Positions 50,656 to 59,930 of a DNA stretch of 64,000 bases are shown here, in pieces. Numbering within the stretch: the stretch's first letter is position 1; the number at the start of each line of letters is the position of its first letter. The DNA is from Pseudonocardia kujensis (GTDB lineage Bacteria; Actinomycetota; Actinomycetes; Mycobacteriales; Pseudonocardiaceae). The stretch is from positions 52,172 through 116,171 of the forward strand of contig NZ_JAJSOK010000021.1 of NCBI RefSeq assembly GCF_021283305.1, in the 5' to 3' direction. The notes below the pieces were generated by a model. It made no database searches. It saw only the letters and a program-made list of their open reading frames with translations, and was not told the origin of the DNA. Made by a program: the position numbers and the translations under genes.

Positions 50656-51441
50656 ATGAGTACTCCTCCTCACACGCCCGGAATCGCGCTCGTCGGCGGA
50701 GGTTCCGGAGGCATCGGTGCCGCCGCCGCCGCGGCACTGCTCAAGGCGGGCCATCGCATCGTCCTCGCGGGCCGCACCCCCTCGTCCCTGGACGCTGCCG
50801 TCGAACGGCTGGGAGGGCCCGGCCAGGTCGACCGGGTCGTGTTCGACCTGGCCGATCCCACTGCCGCCGCCGCGGCGGTCACCGAGGTCCGGGAACGCCA
50901 CGGCAGCCTCGACGTCCTCGTGGTCAACGCCGGCGGTCCGCCGCCCGGCGGGCTCCTGGCGGTCTCCGAGGAGCAGTGGCGCGCCGGCGTCGACCTGCTG
51001 CTGCTGGGCCCGCTCGCGCTGCTGCGCAGCGCGCTGCCGGGGATGGCGGAGAACGGCTTCGGCCGCGTCGTGGTGGTGACCTCGAGCGCCGTGCGCCAGC
51101 CGCAGCCCGGGCTCGCGATCTCCACGGTGCTGCGGTCGGCGATGACCGCCGCGGCGAAGCTGGCTTCGCGCGAGTACGCGGACCGGGGCGTGACGGTGAA
51201 CTGCGTGGCCCCTGGCGCCACCCTGACGCCCCGGATGCAGCAGATCCTGGCCAGCCGGGCCGCGGCCAGGGGCGTCGACGTGGCCGCGGTGGCGGCGGAG
51301 GACCGGGCCGACATCCCGGCGGCCCGCCCGGGCGACCCGGCCGAGATCGGCGCTGCCATCGCCTTCCTGGCGTCGGCCGAGGCGAGCTACGTCAACGGCA
51401 CGGTGCTCACGGTCGACGGCGGCCGCACCGAGACGGTCTGA
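50656..51441 (+). CDS. Divergent SDR lacking the YxxxK pair
   Basis: 261 residues. Rossmann motif GGGSGGIG and NAGG are present, with SSAV as the Ser region, but the catalytic Tyr/Lys positions read STVLR (in AISTVLRSAMTAAAK) so both are replaced. A subset of SDRs with such S-x-x-x-R patterns exists; the activity is uncertain. The C-terminal NGTVLTVDGGRTETV is normal. It is the first gene of the operon SDR, cupin, alpha/beta hydrolase, extradiol dioxygenase. Confidence 0.82.
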   Translation: MSTPPHTPGIALVGGGSGGIGAAAAAALLKAGHRIVLAGRTPSSLDAAVERLGGPGQVDRVVFDLADPTAAAAAVTEVRERHGSLDVLVVNAGGPPPGGLLAVSEEQWRAGVDLLLLGPLALLRSALPGMAENGFGRVVVVTSSAVRQPQPGLAISTVLRSAMTAAAKLASREYADRGVTVNCVAPGATLTPRMQQILASRAAARGVDVAAVAAEDRADIPAARPGDPAEIGAAIAFLASAEASYVNGTVLTVDGGRTETV

Positions 51442-51452
51442 GGAGGGGACCC

Positions 51453-51968
51453 GTGGCAGCGTCCGGAGCAGACTTCACCCTGGCGGACTTCTTCGCGGGC
51501 TTCGGGCCCGTGGTGCGCCCGGGGACCCAGCGGCCCCTCGTCGTCCACGACGACGAGCTCGCCACCCTCCCGTCCGGGTCGGTGCCCAACCCGACCACCC
51601 TGCGGGTCGCGGGCACCTTGCCCACGACGACCTTCGAGCTCTTCCGCCAGACCATTCCGGCGGGCGAGAGCTCGGACATGCAGCGCCACTACCACGAGAC
51701 GGTCCACTTCGTGGTCAGCGGGGTCGGCCACTCCGAGGTCGAGGATGCCGAGGGGGCCGCCGAGACCGTCCACTGGTCGGCGGGCTCGTTCGTCTACACC
51801 CCACCCTGGGCCTGGCACCGCCACTACAACGACTCGTCCGGGCAGTCCGTCGAGTTCCTCACCATCGAGAACTCGCGACTGCTCGGGCTTTTCGGCCTGG
51901 TTCGCAGACAGAGCGCAGGCCTGGCCTCCCTCGACGAGGCCCGGGCACGATTTCCGGAGGAGACATGA
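51453..51968 (+). CDS. Cupin-domain protein
   Basis: 171 residues. Cupin motif with RHYHETVHFVVSGVG and a second WHRHYND His. No signal peptide. The GTG start at 51453 follows GAGGAGGGGAC. Its stop overlaps the hydrolase start (ATGA at 51965). Two cupins flank the FMO and SDR on opposite strands, but they are not close copies. A role as a ring-cleaving or accessory protein is inferred. Confidence 0.84.
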   Translation: MAASGADFTLADFFAGFGPVVRPGTQRPLVVHDDELATLPSGSVPNPTTLRVAGTLPTTTFELFRQTIPAGESSDMQRHYHETVHFVVSGVGHSEVEDAEGAAETVHWSAGSFVYTPPWAWHRHYNDSSGQSVEFLTIENSRLLGLFGLVRRQSAGLASLDEARARFPEET

Positions 51969-52861
51969 GCGCGACACCGATCCCCGAGCACGTCAGCATC
52001 TGGGGCGAGCTGGCCGACCTGGACCACACGCTGTCCCACGTGGACGTGCCGCTGGGTGACACGACCGTCCGCACCCGCGTGCTGCAGGCAGGATCGGGGC
52101 CGGAGCTGGTCCTGCTGCACGGCACCGGCGGCCACCTCGAGGCCTACGCCCGGGACCTCGCGGGACTCGCCGCGGACTTCCACGTCACCGCCTACGACAT
52201 GGTCGGGCACGGTTGGTCGGACCTGCCGGACCGGCCGTACACCATCGACGTGCTGTCCGAGCACCTCGTCTCGCTGCTCGACATGCTGGGCATCGAGCGC
52301 GCCCACCTCTCCGGTGAGTCGCTGGGCGGCTGGGTCGTGGCCTGGACCGCCGCGCACCACCCGGGGCGGGTCGACCGGCTGGTGCTCAACACGCCGGGCA
52401 ACATCGCCAACAAGCCCGAGGTGATGGCCCGCATGCGGGACAGCACCATGGCGGCCGTGCAGGACCCGAGCGACGAGACCGTGCGCAAGCGCGTGGAGTT
52501 CCTGTTCCACCACAAGGAGATGGTCACCGACGAGCTGGTGAACCTGCGCCGTCAGGTGTACTCGCGGCCGGGCTTCGTGCAGGCCATCACCAACACGCTG
52601 GTGCTGCAGGACCCGGAGGTCCGCAAGGACTTCACGTGGGATCCGTCCTGGGTCTCGAAGGTCACGACGCCGACCCTCCTGCTGTGGACCGACAACGACC
52701 CCACCGGTGGGCTCGACGAGGCCGAGGTCCTCCTCGGGTGGCTGCCCGATGCGCGCCTGCACGTCATCACCGACGCCGGGCACTGGCCGCAGTGGGAGAA
52801 GGTCGACGCCTACCTCGAGACCCACCGCACCTGGCTGATCGACGGGAAGGACCCGGTCTGA
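51965..52861 (+). CDS. Alpha/beta hydrolase, meta-cleavage-product hydrolase-like
   Basis: 298 residues. HGTGGH oxyanion region, nucleophile in SGESLGGW near residue 119, and His in DAGHWPQWE near 271, a complete Ser-Asp-His fold like MhpC/BphD. It would hydrolyse the C-C bond of a meta-ring-cleavage product. It overlaps both neighbours (ATGA upstream, TGATG at 52859-52863 downstream) and is thus coupled with the extradiol dioxygenase whose product it probably processes. Confidence 0.88.
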   Translation: MSATPIPEHVSIWGELADLDHTLSHVDVPLGDTTVRTRVLQAGSGPELVLLHGTGGHLEAYARDLAGLAADFHVTAYDMVGHGWSDLPDRPYTIDVLSEHLVSLLDMLGIERAHLSGESLGGWVVAWTAAHHPGRVDRLVLNTPGNIANKPEVMARMRDSTMAAVQDPSDETVRKRVEFLFHHKEMVTDELVNLRRQVYSRPGFVQAITNTLVLQDPEVRKDFTWDPSWVSKVTTPTLLLWTDNDPTGGLDEAEVLLGWLPDARLHVITDAGHWPQWEKVDAYLETHRTWLIDGKDPV

Positions 52862-53796
52862 TGGCGGAGATCGTCGGCTTCGTGGGCATGTCGCACAGCC
52901 CGTTCGCGACGATGTCGCCGCCCGCGGACCGGAGCGAGCCGGGCGGCAGGTTCATCGCGGACGCCGAGCGCGTGCGACGGGCTGTGGAGAAGCTCGACCC
53001 CGACGCCGTCGTCGTCATCGGACCGGACCACTTCCACGCCAACTTCTACGACGTGATGCCGTCGTTCATCGTCGGCGTCGAGCGGGCCGTGGCGTTCGGC
53101 GACTTCGACACCTCGTCGGGGCCGGTGCCGGTCGCGGCCCCACTGGCGTGGTCGGTGTACGACGGACTGGTCGACGCCGGATTCGACCCGGCCCTTTCCT
53201 ACTCGCTCACGCTCGACCACGGTGTCGCCCAGAGCTACGAGATGATCACCGGAGGCATCGGGCTGCCGCTGGCCCCGATCGTGGTGAACACCGCCGCACC
53301 GCCGCTGCCGTCGCTGGACCGGTGCCTCGCGCTGGGCCATGCGTTGGGCAAGGCGCTGCGGTCGGCAGACTTCCCGGGGCGGGTGCTGGTCGCCGCGAGC
53401 GGCGGCCTCTCGCACTGGCTGCCGTCGAACGACCCCCGGGACCCGGCGCTGGTCGGCGAGCGTCGCGACGCCCTGATCAACGGACGGGCCGACGTGGAGG
53501 CCTTCGCCAAGGCCCGCGAGCCGCGGGTGCGCGCGATGGGCGGAAACGCGGACGCCCCGGTCAACGCGGAGTGGGACGGCTGGTTCCTCGACCAGCTGGT
53601 GATCGGCGACCCCGCCGCGGTGGCGCGGATCGGCCACGACGCCCTCGAGAAGAACGCCGGCACCGGCGGTCATGAGATCCGGTGCTGGTTGATCGGTCAG
53701 GCTGCCGTCGGACTCCCGCTGGTGTGGACGAGTTACGAGGCGGTCCCCGAGTGGATCACCGGCATGGGGAGCGGCACCACATTCCCAGTGGGTTGA
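52861..53796 (+). CDS. LigB-type extradiol ring-cleavage dioxygenase
   Basis: 311-residue type II extradiol dioxygenase. Candidate iron ligands are His12 in GMSHSPF, His57 and nearby in GPDHFHANF, and a C-terminal-half SHW, with Asp/Glu in surrounding strands. The sequence resembles MhpB and LigB-like enzymes that cleave a catechol next to the diol with Fe(II) and O2. It follows the hydrolase, giving the usual dioxygenase/hydrolase pair. A hairpin at 53840-53884 ends the operon. Confidence 0.86.
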   Translation: MAEIVGFVGMSHSPFATMSPPADRSEPGGRFIADAERVRRAVEKLDPDAVVVIGPDHFHANFYDVMPSFIVGVERAVAFGDFDTSSGPVPVAAPLAWSVYDGLVDAGFDPALSYSLTLDHGVAQSYEMITGGIGLPLAPIVVNTAAPPLPSLDRCLALGHALGKALRSADFPGRVLVAASGGLSHWLPSNDPRDPALVGERRDALINGRADVEAFAKAREPRVRAMGGNADAPVNAEWDGWFLDQLVIGDPAAVARIGHDALEKNAGTGGHEIRCWLIGQAAVGLPLVWTSYEAVPEWITGMGSGTTFPVG

Positions 53797-53839
53797 CCCG
53801 CCCACCGGGTATGCTGTTCTGACCGCACGCATCGACGGC

Positions 53840-53884
53840 CGGACGAGGACGCAGGCCGCCACGGCTTGCCCGCCTCCTCGTCCG
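53840..53884. terminator. Terminator-like hairpin after the extradiol dioxygenase
   Basis: A perfect 10-bp stem, CGGACGAGGA (53840-53849) with its complement (53875-53884), encloses 25 bases that can pair further. Confidence 0.6.
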
Positions 53885-53931
53885 CCGCGGTGCCACCGCA
53901 GCGGGGCCGGGCGGATCGGACGGGGGTGGCG

Positions 53932-54927
53932 ATGTCGGACTCGCTCCGCCCTACAGACCACGAGCGGCTCGCGGCCTTCCGCGCTGTGCGCACCCGCGAC
54001 GTGACCGAGGCCGAGACCAGGTTGGCTCGGGTGTTCAGTCCGCACAGCCTGCGACCCAACGGGCCGGCGGGCCGGTTCCACGCCCGGGCGAACACCGTGG
54101 GGCTGAGCAGGCTCCGTTTGGTCTACCTCGCGCTCGGCACCGCGATGACGATCAACCCGGACCCGTTGAGCTACTACGCCGCGAACATCGTCCTTCGCGG
54201 CGGGGCGGAGTACCGGCAGCCATCGTCCTCCGCTCGCAGTGGTGGGTACAGCGTGGGTGCGGTCCTCGGCCCCGGCGTCCCGACGGAGATGCGCCTGGAC
54301 GACGACTGCGAGCAGCTGTCGGTCCTGGTGGACCGCCAGGCTCTCGAGTCGTGTGCGGGCTTGCCGCGCGCGAGACATGCGCAGGTTCGCCTGGCCATGT
54401 CGCTGGACCTGCGGTCGGCCGCCACCCGGAGCTGGATCGATCTCGTCCGGTGGACCATCCGGGACGCAGAGGGTGGCCGCCTGCTCGACAACCCGCTCGC
54501 CGCCGCTCGGGTCGAGGACCTGATCATGATGGGTCTGCTGACCGCGCAACGCCTCGATGACCACGACGACGAGGCGCTCGACAGCCGACTCCCCGCCCAG
54601 CTCGCCCGCGCCGTCGAGCTGATCCACGAACACGCGGACCGACCGCTCACCCTCACCGACCTCGCCGAGGCCGCCGGGACCAGCGTGCGGACCCTGCAAG
54701 CGGGATTCCGTCGCCATTTGGACACCAGTCCGAGCGCCTACCTGCGCAACCTTCGCCTCGACCGCACCCGGGAGGATCTCGAAGGTCGCGCCGAGGACGA
54801 TCCGGCCGGCGTCACGACCGTCGCGCTCCGCTGGGGTTTCACCCACGTCCCGCGCTTCGCGGCCCTGTACCGGCAGCGGTTCGGCGAGCTGCCCTCGGAG
54901 ACCTTGCGACGTCGTCGACGCGGCTGA
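53932..54927 (+). CDS. AraC family transcriptional regulator
   Basis: 331 residues with an AraC-binding-like N-terminal half (ETRLARVFSPHSL, YYAANIVLRGG) and a C-terminal double helix-turn-helix (LTDLAEAAGTSVRTLQAGFR, then GFTHVPRFAALYRQRFGELP). The N-terminal domain is like regulators of catechol-pathway genes. ATG 53932 is chosen; in-frame GTG 53926 and ATG 53866 lie upstream. It follows the extradiol operon and is its probable regulator. Confidence 0.86.
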   Translation: MSDSLRPTDHERLAAFRAVRTRDVTEAETRLARVFSPHSLRPNGPAGRFHARANTVGLSRLRLVYLALGTAMTINPDPLSYYAANIVLRGGAEYRQPSSSARSGGYSVGAVLGPGVPTEMRLDDDCEQLSVLVDRQALESCAGLPRARHAQVRLAMSLDLRSAATRSWIDLVRWTIRDAEGGRLLDNPLAAARVEDLIMMGLLTAQRLDDHDDEALDSRLPAQLARAVELIHEHADRPLTLTDLAEAAGTSVRTLQAGFRRHLDTSPSAYLRNLRLDRTREDLEGRAEDDPAGVTTVALRWGFTHVPRFAALYRQRFGELPSETLRRRRRG

Positions 54928-55060
54928 GGTTGGCGCGAGACCCGGGCGTCCGCTGCCGTTGCGCAGAACGGATCCCCTGCGCCATGTGGATCGCGGGCAC
55001 ACCGAAGATCCGCCTAAATTCTGGGCAGTCGCAATGTTGCGGACGGACAGGAGCAAGACG

Positions 55061-55840
55061 ATGGCACCACACTCGTTGTTGCCGACCGACCACGCCGACG
55101 GCATCCTCGAGCGGGCTGCAGCCATCCTGCAGGCCTTCGACGAGGATCACCGTCAGCTCACGCTGATGGGGCTCGTACGGCGCAGCGGGCTTCCCCGATC
55201 GACCGTGCACCGGGTTGCCGGCCGCATGGTCGACCTGGGCTGGCTGGTTCGCCACGACGGCCGCTACCACGTCGGCAACGACTTCGTCCGGCTCTCCGGT
55301 TTGACCCCGGTGCGCCGAGAGCTGCGCGAAGCGGTGCAACCGTTCATGCAGGACCTCTACGAGACGACTCGGCTGACCGTCCAGCTCGGTGTCCTCGAGG
55401 ACAACCGGATCTTGATCGTCGACACGGTCACCGGACATCGGGAGCTGCCGATGCTGTCCAAGGTCGGGGGCACCATCCCCGCCCACTGCTCCAGCCTGGG
55501 ACGGGCGATCCTCGCCCACAGCCCGTCCACTCGCGTCGACGACGTCGTCGGGGACGGACTGTGGAGCCGCACCGCACGCACGATCACCGATCCGGGGGCC
55601 CTGCGCCAGGAGCTCGTCACCTCGGCCCGGCGAGGCTGGGCCGTGGACGACGAGGAGGGCAACGTCGGGATCCGGTGTGTCGGCGCGGCCCTCTGCTCCT
55701 CACTCGGCGAAGTCGTCGGCGCACTGTCGGTGACGGGGCCGGCCGCGCTGGTGCAACCCGCCCGGCTGGGGCCGGTGCTCCGAGCGACCGCGGCGGCGGC
55801 GTCGCGCAGGTACGCAAAGCTGCCGCCGCGGATCGCCTGA
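55061..55840 (+). CDS. IclR family transcriptional regulator
   Basis: 259 residues. Winged helix LMGLVRRSGLPRSTVHRVAG, effector domain with QLGVLEDNRILIVDTVTGHR, PAHCSSLGRAILAH and VDDEEGNVGIRCVGAAL. ATG 55061 has GGAG upstream; ATG 55034 is in frame. Its stop lies 11 bases from the stop of the P450 at 55852, convergent, so it likely controls one or both P450 units. Confidence 0.86.
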   Translation: MAPHSLLPTDHADGILERAAAILQAFDEDHRQLTLMGLVRRSGLPRSTVHRVAGRMVDLGWLVRHDGRYHVGNDFVRLSGLTPVRRELREAVQPFMQDLYETTRLTVQLGVLEDNRILIVDTVTGHRELPMLSKVGGTIPAHCSSLGRAILAHSPSTRVDDVVGDGLWSRTARTITDPGALRQELVTSARRGWAVDDEEGNVGIRCVGAALCSSLGEVVGALSVTGPAALVQPARLGPVLRATAAAASRRYAKLPPRIA

Positions 55841-55851
55841 ATCCGGACCCG

Positions 55852-57090
55852 TCAGTCCCAGATCACGTCGAGCCGCTGCGGCCCGCGGAACAGCCAGCCC
55901 CACACCGGGACCTCGTGCTCGGGATCGAGCCGGATGGACGGGCAGGCTGCGTAGAGCTCCTCCAACGCGATCCGCGCCACCTGCGGCGCGAACGCCATGC
56001 CCGAGCAGATGTGCCGGCCCGCGCCGAAGGCGAGATGGCTGTGCACCGGCCGCTCGAGGTCGAACACGTCCGGGTTCTCGAACACCGCCTCGTCCCGGTT
56101 CGCCGAGCCGTAGGACAGCCACACCGTCTGTCCCGGCAGCATCGTCCCGCCACCCTCGACCGGCACCTCGTGCAGCGGAAGCCGGCTGGACGCGCTGAAG
56201 ACCGGCGCCATCCAACGCAGCCCCTCGACGAGCGCCCGCGGGATCAGGTTCGGGTTCTCGATCACCTGCTCGAGCTGGTCCGGCCTGGTCGTCAGCCCCA
56301 GGAACGTCGCCGCGCACTGGTGCCCCGGCTCCTGCAGCCCGCCCAGGATGATCACCTTGAGCGATGGGAGGAGCTCGTCGAGAGTGCGCGGGCTGCCCTC
56401 GGGGCGCCCGTGGTGGAGGTAGTGCGACAGCGCCGAGTCGTCGGGCTCGGCGGACAGCTTGGCGACCAGCGGCTCGAGGACCTCACGGATCTCCGCACCC
56501 GCCTGGTCGGCCGGCTCGAACCCCTCGGGGTTGGTGAAGTTGCCCTCGGCGTCCATCGCGGTGTTGGCGATGCCGCGGGCCAACGCGTGGAACCACCGGC
56601 GCAAGGTGACCGAGTCGACGTTGCCGAGTCCGATGACGTCACCGACGCAGCGGACGCTGATCGGCTCGAAGTAGTCCGCCATCAGTTCCGCGCGACCCTT
56701 CGCGAGGATCTCTGCGAGGTAGGAACGGACCGTAGGCCGCACCGAGGTTTCGAGCTGGTCGCGGAACGCGCGCGGCTTCAGGGGCGGATCGACAGCCGCC
56801 CGCAGGTCCTGGTGAATCTGCCCCTCCGAGCCCAGGATGTGGTTGCTCCCGAGCACCCGCTCGTGCATCGGGCTGGTGCCGCCCCGGAAGTTCTCCGCGT
56901 CGGTGGAGATGGCCTGACACTGCTCCCATGTCGACGCGACCCAGGACCGTGCCGCCGGAATCCACGCGATCGGCGCCTCACGGCGAAGCCGCTCGAAGAT
57001 CGGGTACGGATCGTTTTCGAGCTGTTCGACCGTGAGGCTCGCGAGCCACTCCTGCGCCTGGTCCTTCTCCAGCGTGTCGTTCGGTTCCAC
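55852..57090 (-). CDS. Cytochrome P450 with atypical I-helix
   Basis: 412 residues. Heme-binding [10 protein letters not shown] with Cys362 as thiolate ligand, EGLRW as ExxR and HLAFGAG context. The oxygen-activation motif, usually A/G-G-x-D/E-T, is GGLQEPGHQ, with Pro in place of Thr, a pattern seen in some actinomycete P450s. The GTG start at 57090 has AAGGAGTT upstream. A phthalate-dioxygenase-reductase-type partner lies 27 bases upstream on the same strand, so electrons come from NADH through that protein. Confidence 0.88.
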   Translation of the reverse strand: MEPNDTLEKDQAQEWLASLTVEQLENDPYPIFERLRREAPIAWIPAARSWVASTWEQCQAISTDAENFRGGTSPMHERVLGSNHILGSEGQIHQDLRAAVDPPLKPRAFRDQLETSVRPTVRSYLAEILAKGRAELMADYFEPISVRCVGDVIGLGNVDSVTLRRWFHALARGIANTAMDAEGNFTNPEGFEPADQAGAEIREVLEPLVAKLSAEPDDSALSHYLHHGRPEGSPRTLDELLPSLKVIILGGLQEPGHQCAATFLGLTTRPDQLEQVIENPNLIPRALVEGLRWMAPVFSASSRLPLHEVPVEGGGTMLPGQTVWLSYGSANRDEAVFENPDVFDLERPVHSHLAFGAGRHICSGMAFAPQVARIALEELYAACPSIRLDPEHEVPVWGWLFRGPQRLDVIWD

Positions 57091-57117
57091 TGCAACTCCT
57101 TCGTCGTGAACGGGAAG

Positions 57118-58038
57118 TCAAAGATCGAGAGCGAGGGTCGGAGAGTTCGATCGGGACACGCAGAGCATGATCAGCTTTCCGTTCGTTCGCTCCTCGCCGG
57201 TGAGGATCTCGTCGCGGTGGTCCGGCTCCCCCGCGAGCACCGAGGCTTCGCAGGTGCCACAGGTCCCGGTTCGACAGGAGGACAGGATCGAGACCCCTGC
57301 CGCTTCGAGGACCTCCAGTAGCGTCTTGTCGGCGGGCACCTCGAGCGTGAGCCCGGACCGGCGCAGCTCGACCGTGAACGAGCCCGCGCCCTCGTCGACC
57401 CCGGCGGGCTCGAAACGCTCGAAGTGCAGGCTTCCGACCGGGCGCTCCACACACAACCTGGACACGGCCTCGATCAGCGGCCCGGGACCGCAGCAGTACA
57501 CGGCTGTGTCGTCCGTGACCTGCTCGAGCAGCGTGGCCAGCGGCAGGAGCCCGCGCTCGTCCTCCGGCCAGAGCGTCACGCGCGGGCTGTCCAGCTCGGC
57601 GAGGAAACCCATGTGGGCACGGGAGCGTCCGCCGTACACCAGGCGCCAGTCCTTCCCCTCCTTCTCGGCCTGCGCGATCATCGGCAGGAACGGGGTGATC
57701 CCGATGCCGCCCGCGATGAAGAGGTACCGCTCGGCCTCGACCAGCGGGAACTGGTTGCGGGGGGCGTCGACCTGCAGCCGCTGCCCGACGGAGACCTGGT
57801 CGTGAAGGTCGCGGGAGACCTTGCCCTCGGGGTCGCGACGCACGGCAATCCGCCAGCTGAGCCGATCCGAAGGCTCTCCACAGAGCGAGTACTGACGAAT
57901 CGCCCCTTTCACCGTGACACCAACGTGGGCACCGGGCTCCCACTCGGGGAGCTCCCCGCCGTCGGCTCGCCGCATACGGAAGACAGCGACGTCCTCGGCC
58001 GTCATGTCTTTCGACGTCACGACCAACTCCAGACCCAT
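57118..58038 (-). CDS. PDR-type oxidoreductase: flavin, NAD and C-terminal [2Fe-2S]
   Basis: 306 residues. Flavin-binding RQYSLCG near residue 70, NAD domain GGIGITPFLPM, YCCGPGP, and a C-terminal plant-type ferredoxin with Cys255, Cys260, Cys263 and Cys293 (CRTGTCGTC and MLCV). This is the phthalate dioxygenase reductase order, the same as the fused reductase of CYP116B P450s. It passes electrons from NADH to the P450 27 bases downstream. ATG 58038 follows AAGGGA. Confidence 0.9.
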   Translation of the reverse strand: MGLELVVTSKDMTAEDVAVFRMRRADGGELPEWEPGAHVGVTVKGAIRQYSLCGEPSDRLSWRIAVRRDPEGKVSRDLHDQVSVGQRLQVDAPRNQFPLVEAERYLFIAGGIGITPFLPMIAQAEKEGKDWRLVYGGRSRAHMGFLAELDSPRVTLWPEDERGLLPLATLLEQVTDDTAVYCCGPGPLIEAVSRLCVERPVGSLHFERFEPAGVDEGAGSFTVELRRSGLTLEVPADKTLLEVLEAAGVSILSSCRTGTCGTCEASVLAGEPDHRDEILTGEERTNGKLIMLCVSRSNSPTLALDL

Positions 58039-58573
58039 GACGATCCCTTCCCGCTTCCTTGCCGAGGTCGCTGCGATCCGGGTGCGAATGTTCAACGGGT
58101 TCGCGGTGGTTGGCCACCAGGGGTCCCGGTGGGCGGGAGACCGGACCGAGAGGCCTCGACGGCCGCCGGCGTCCGCTCACGGGCGCGGCGGCGACCGCGG
58201 GCGGACCCGACGACGTCGGCCGCGAGCCTCGCGCAGGCGGCCGGTAGCCCGTCGTCGTGACGTGCCGGTGTCGCGGCGGGGTGGCTCAGGCCGTGGCACC
58301 GATCCGCTACGGAGTCCCAGCCGACGGGACTCCGTGTTGGAGCGTCAGGCCGCCGACCGCACGATTCGACCAGGAGTACACCGACAGTTCCGAGGCCGGC
58401 GAGCCGGATGCACATCACGAACATCGGCACTGCCCGTCTGCCTTGAATCGCAGAACCCGGGCGTTCCGCGGCTCTCGTTTGTGTCCACCGGAGAGAGCCG
58501 CAACGCGCCACGCAGCTAGCTTCCGCACGTTCCCGCACCTGACTGCCGCGAACAAACAGACAGGGAGTGCACA
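58039..58573. other. Divergent control region between two P450/reductase units
   Basis: 535 bases with no convincing gene. It holds a 10-bp inverted repeat with a 7-base spacer at 58309-58335 near the middle and the ribosome-binding site AGGGAG of the rightward P450. Confidence 0.5.
58309..58335. promoter_or_regulatory. Inverted repeat in the P450 divergent promoter
   Basis: Perfect arms ACGGAGTCCC (58309-58318) and complement (58326-58335) around AGCCGAC. Central position in the divergent region suggests an operator for a regulator such as the IclR at 55061; a structural role cannot be excluded. Confidence 0.5.
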
Positions 58574-59800
58574 ATGACGAGCACCACCGACGTACACGAG
58601 TTCAACCCCATGGTCTCGCCTCATCGCGAGAATCCGCATCTGTTCTACAAGTGGTCCCGGGCGGAGAGCCCGATCACCTTCGCGCCCCCGCTCAACGCCT
58701 ACATGGTCACCCGGTACGACGACATCAAGGCCGTCGTCGACGACCCGGAGACGTACTCCTCGGCCAACTCCGTGCCGGTGATGTGGTCGAACCCGCCGGA
58801 GGTCGTCGAGGCGCTCGACGGCCTGATCCCGGAGGCCGAGACCATCGTCAACACCGACGAGCCCGCCCACGGCCCGTTGCGCGACGTCCTCAACCACGCG
58901 TTCTCCGGCCGTCGGGTGCGTCAGCAAATACCGGCGATGACGGCGAGGTCGAACGAGCTCGTCGACGCCTTCCTGTCCGGCGACCGGGCCGACCTCGTCG
59001 GGCAGTACGCCGATCCCTACGTCCAGCTCGTCGTCAGCCTGGTGTTCGGCATCCCGCGCGAGGACGTCGAGAAGGTCCAGGGCTGGACCGACGACTACAT
59101 GCTCCTGATGAACCCGCTGGCGCCCGTCGACGGAAAGGTCGCCGCCGCCCGACGGCTGCACGACTACCAGCACTACATCGACCAGATGGCCGACGACCGC
59201 CGCGCGCACCCGCGTGAGGACTTCATGTCCGACCTGGTCCACGGGGGCGAGAACTTCCCGCCGGTCAGCCACGCCGACCTGCACTACATCTTCCGCGGGC
59301 TGCGGTTCGCCGGCCACGACACGACGCGGGACCTGATCACCAGCACCCTGCTCCTGATGCTCGCCGACGACCGGAAGCTGTGGGAGAAGGCACAGGCCGA
59401 CCGCCGGTCCCTGCCCCGCATCATCGAGGAGACCCTGCGCCGCGACGCCCCCCACCGTGGCCTGATGCGGATCACCACGCGCGAGGTGACGCTCGGCGGC
59501 ACCACCCTGCCCGCCGGCGCGTCGCTCCTGCTGTTGTTCGGGTCGGCCAACCGGGACGAAACACACTTCCCGAACCCCGACGTCGCTGACCTCGACCGCC
59601 CGAACGTCCGCGAGCACCTCGCCTTCGGCAGCGGCATCCACCAGTGCCCCGGTGCCCAGCTGGCCCGCACCGAGGTCCGGATCGCCCTCGAGACGCTGCT
59701 CGACCGTCTGCCGGACCTGCACCTGGTCCCGGGCTTCACGCCGACCTACATCGCGAGCTACTTCTTCCGCGGCCTCGAGCGACTCGATGTGAACTGGTGA
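58574..59800 (+). CDS. Cytochrome P450
   Basis: 408 residues. Canonical I-helix FAGHDTTRD, ExxR in EETLRR, and heme motif FGSGIHQCPG with Cys358. Unlike the P450 at 55852, the acid-Thr pair is intact, so the two are not recent duplicates with identical chemistry. AGGGAG precedes the ATG. A PDR-type reductase follows 130 bases downstream and then an EthD relic, recalling the eth genes for ether oxidation (P450, electron carriers, EthD). Confidence 0.9.
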   Translation: MTSTTDVHEFNPMVSPHRENPHLFYKWSRAESPITFAPPLNAYMVTRYDDIKAVVDDPETYSSANSVPVMWSNPPEVVEALDGLIPEAETIVNTDEPAHGPLRDVLNHAFSGRRVRQQIPAMTARSNELVDAFLSGDRADLVGQYADPYVQLVVSLVFGIPREDVEKVQGWTDDYMLLMNPLAPVDGKVAAARRLHDYQHYIDQMADDRRAHPREDFMSDLVHGGENFPPVSHADLHYIFRGLRFAGHDTTRDLITSTLLLMLADDRKLWEKAQADRRSLPRIIEETLRRDAPHRGLMRITTREVTLGGTTLPAGASLLLLFGSANRDETHFPNPDVADLDRPNVREHLAFGSGIHQCPGAQLARTEVRIALETLLDRLPDLHLVPGFTPTYIASYFFRGLERLDVNW

Positions 59801-59930
59801 CTACGGGGGAGACGGCGTCGGCGACGCCCCGGCCGTCGCCGTCTCCCCGGCGGCCGACTCCAGCACGACCTCGTCGACCGGTCCGCGCCGAACGGGCATC
59901 GCGGTCCACCGGCAGCCAGGAGCAAGCTTC

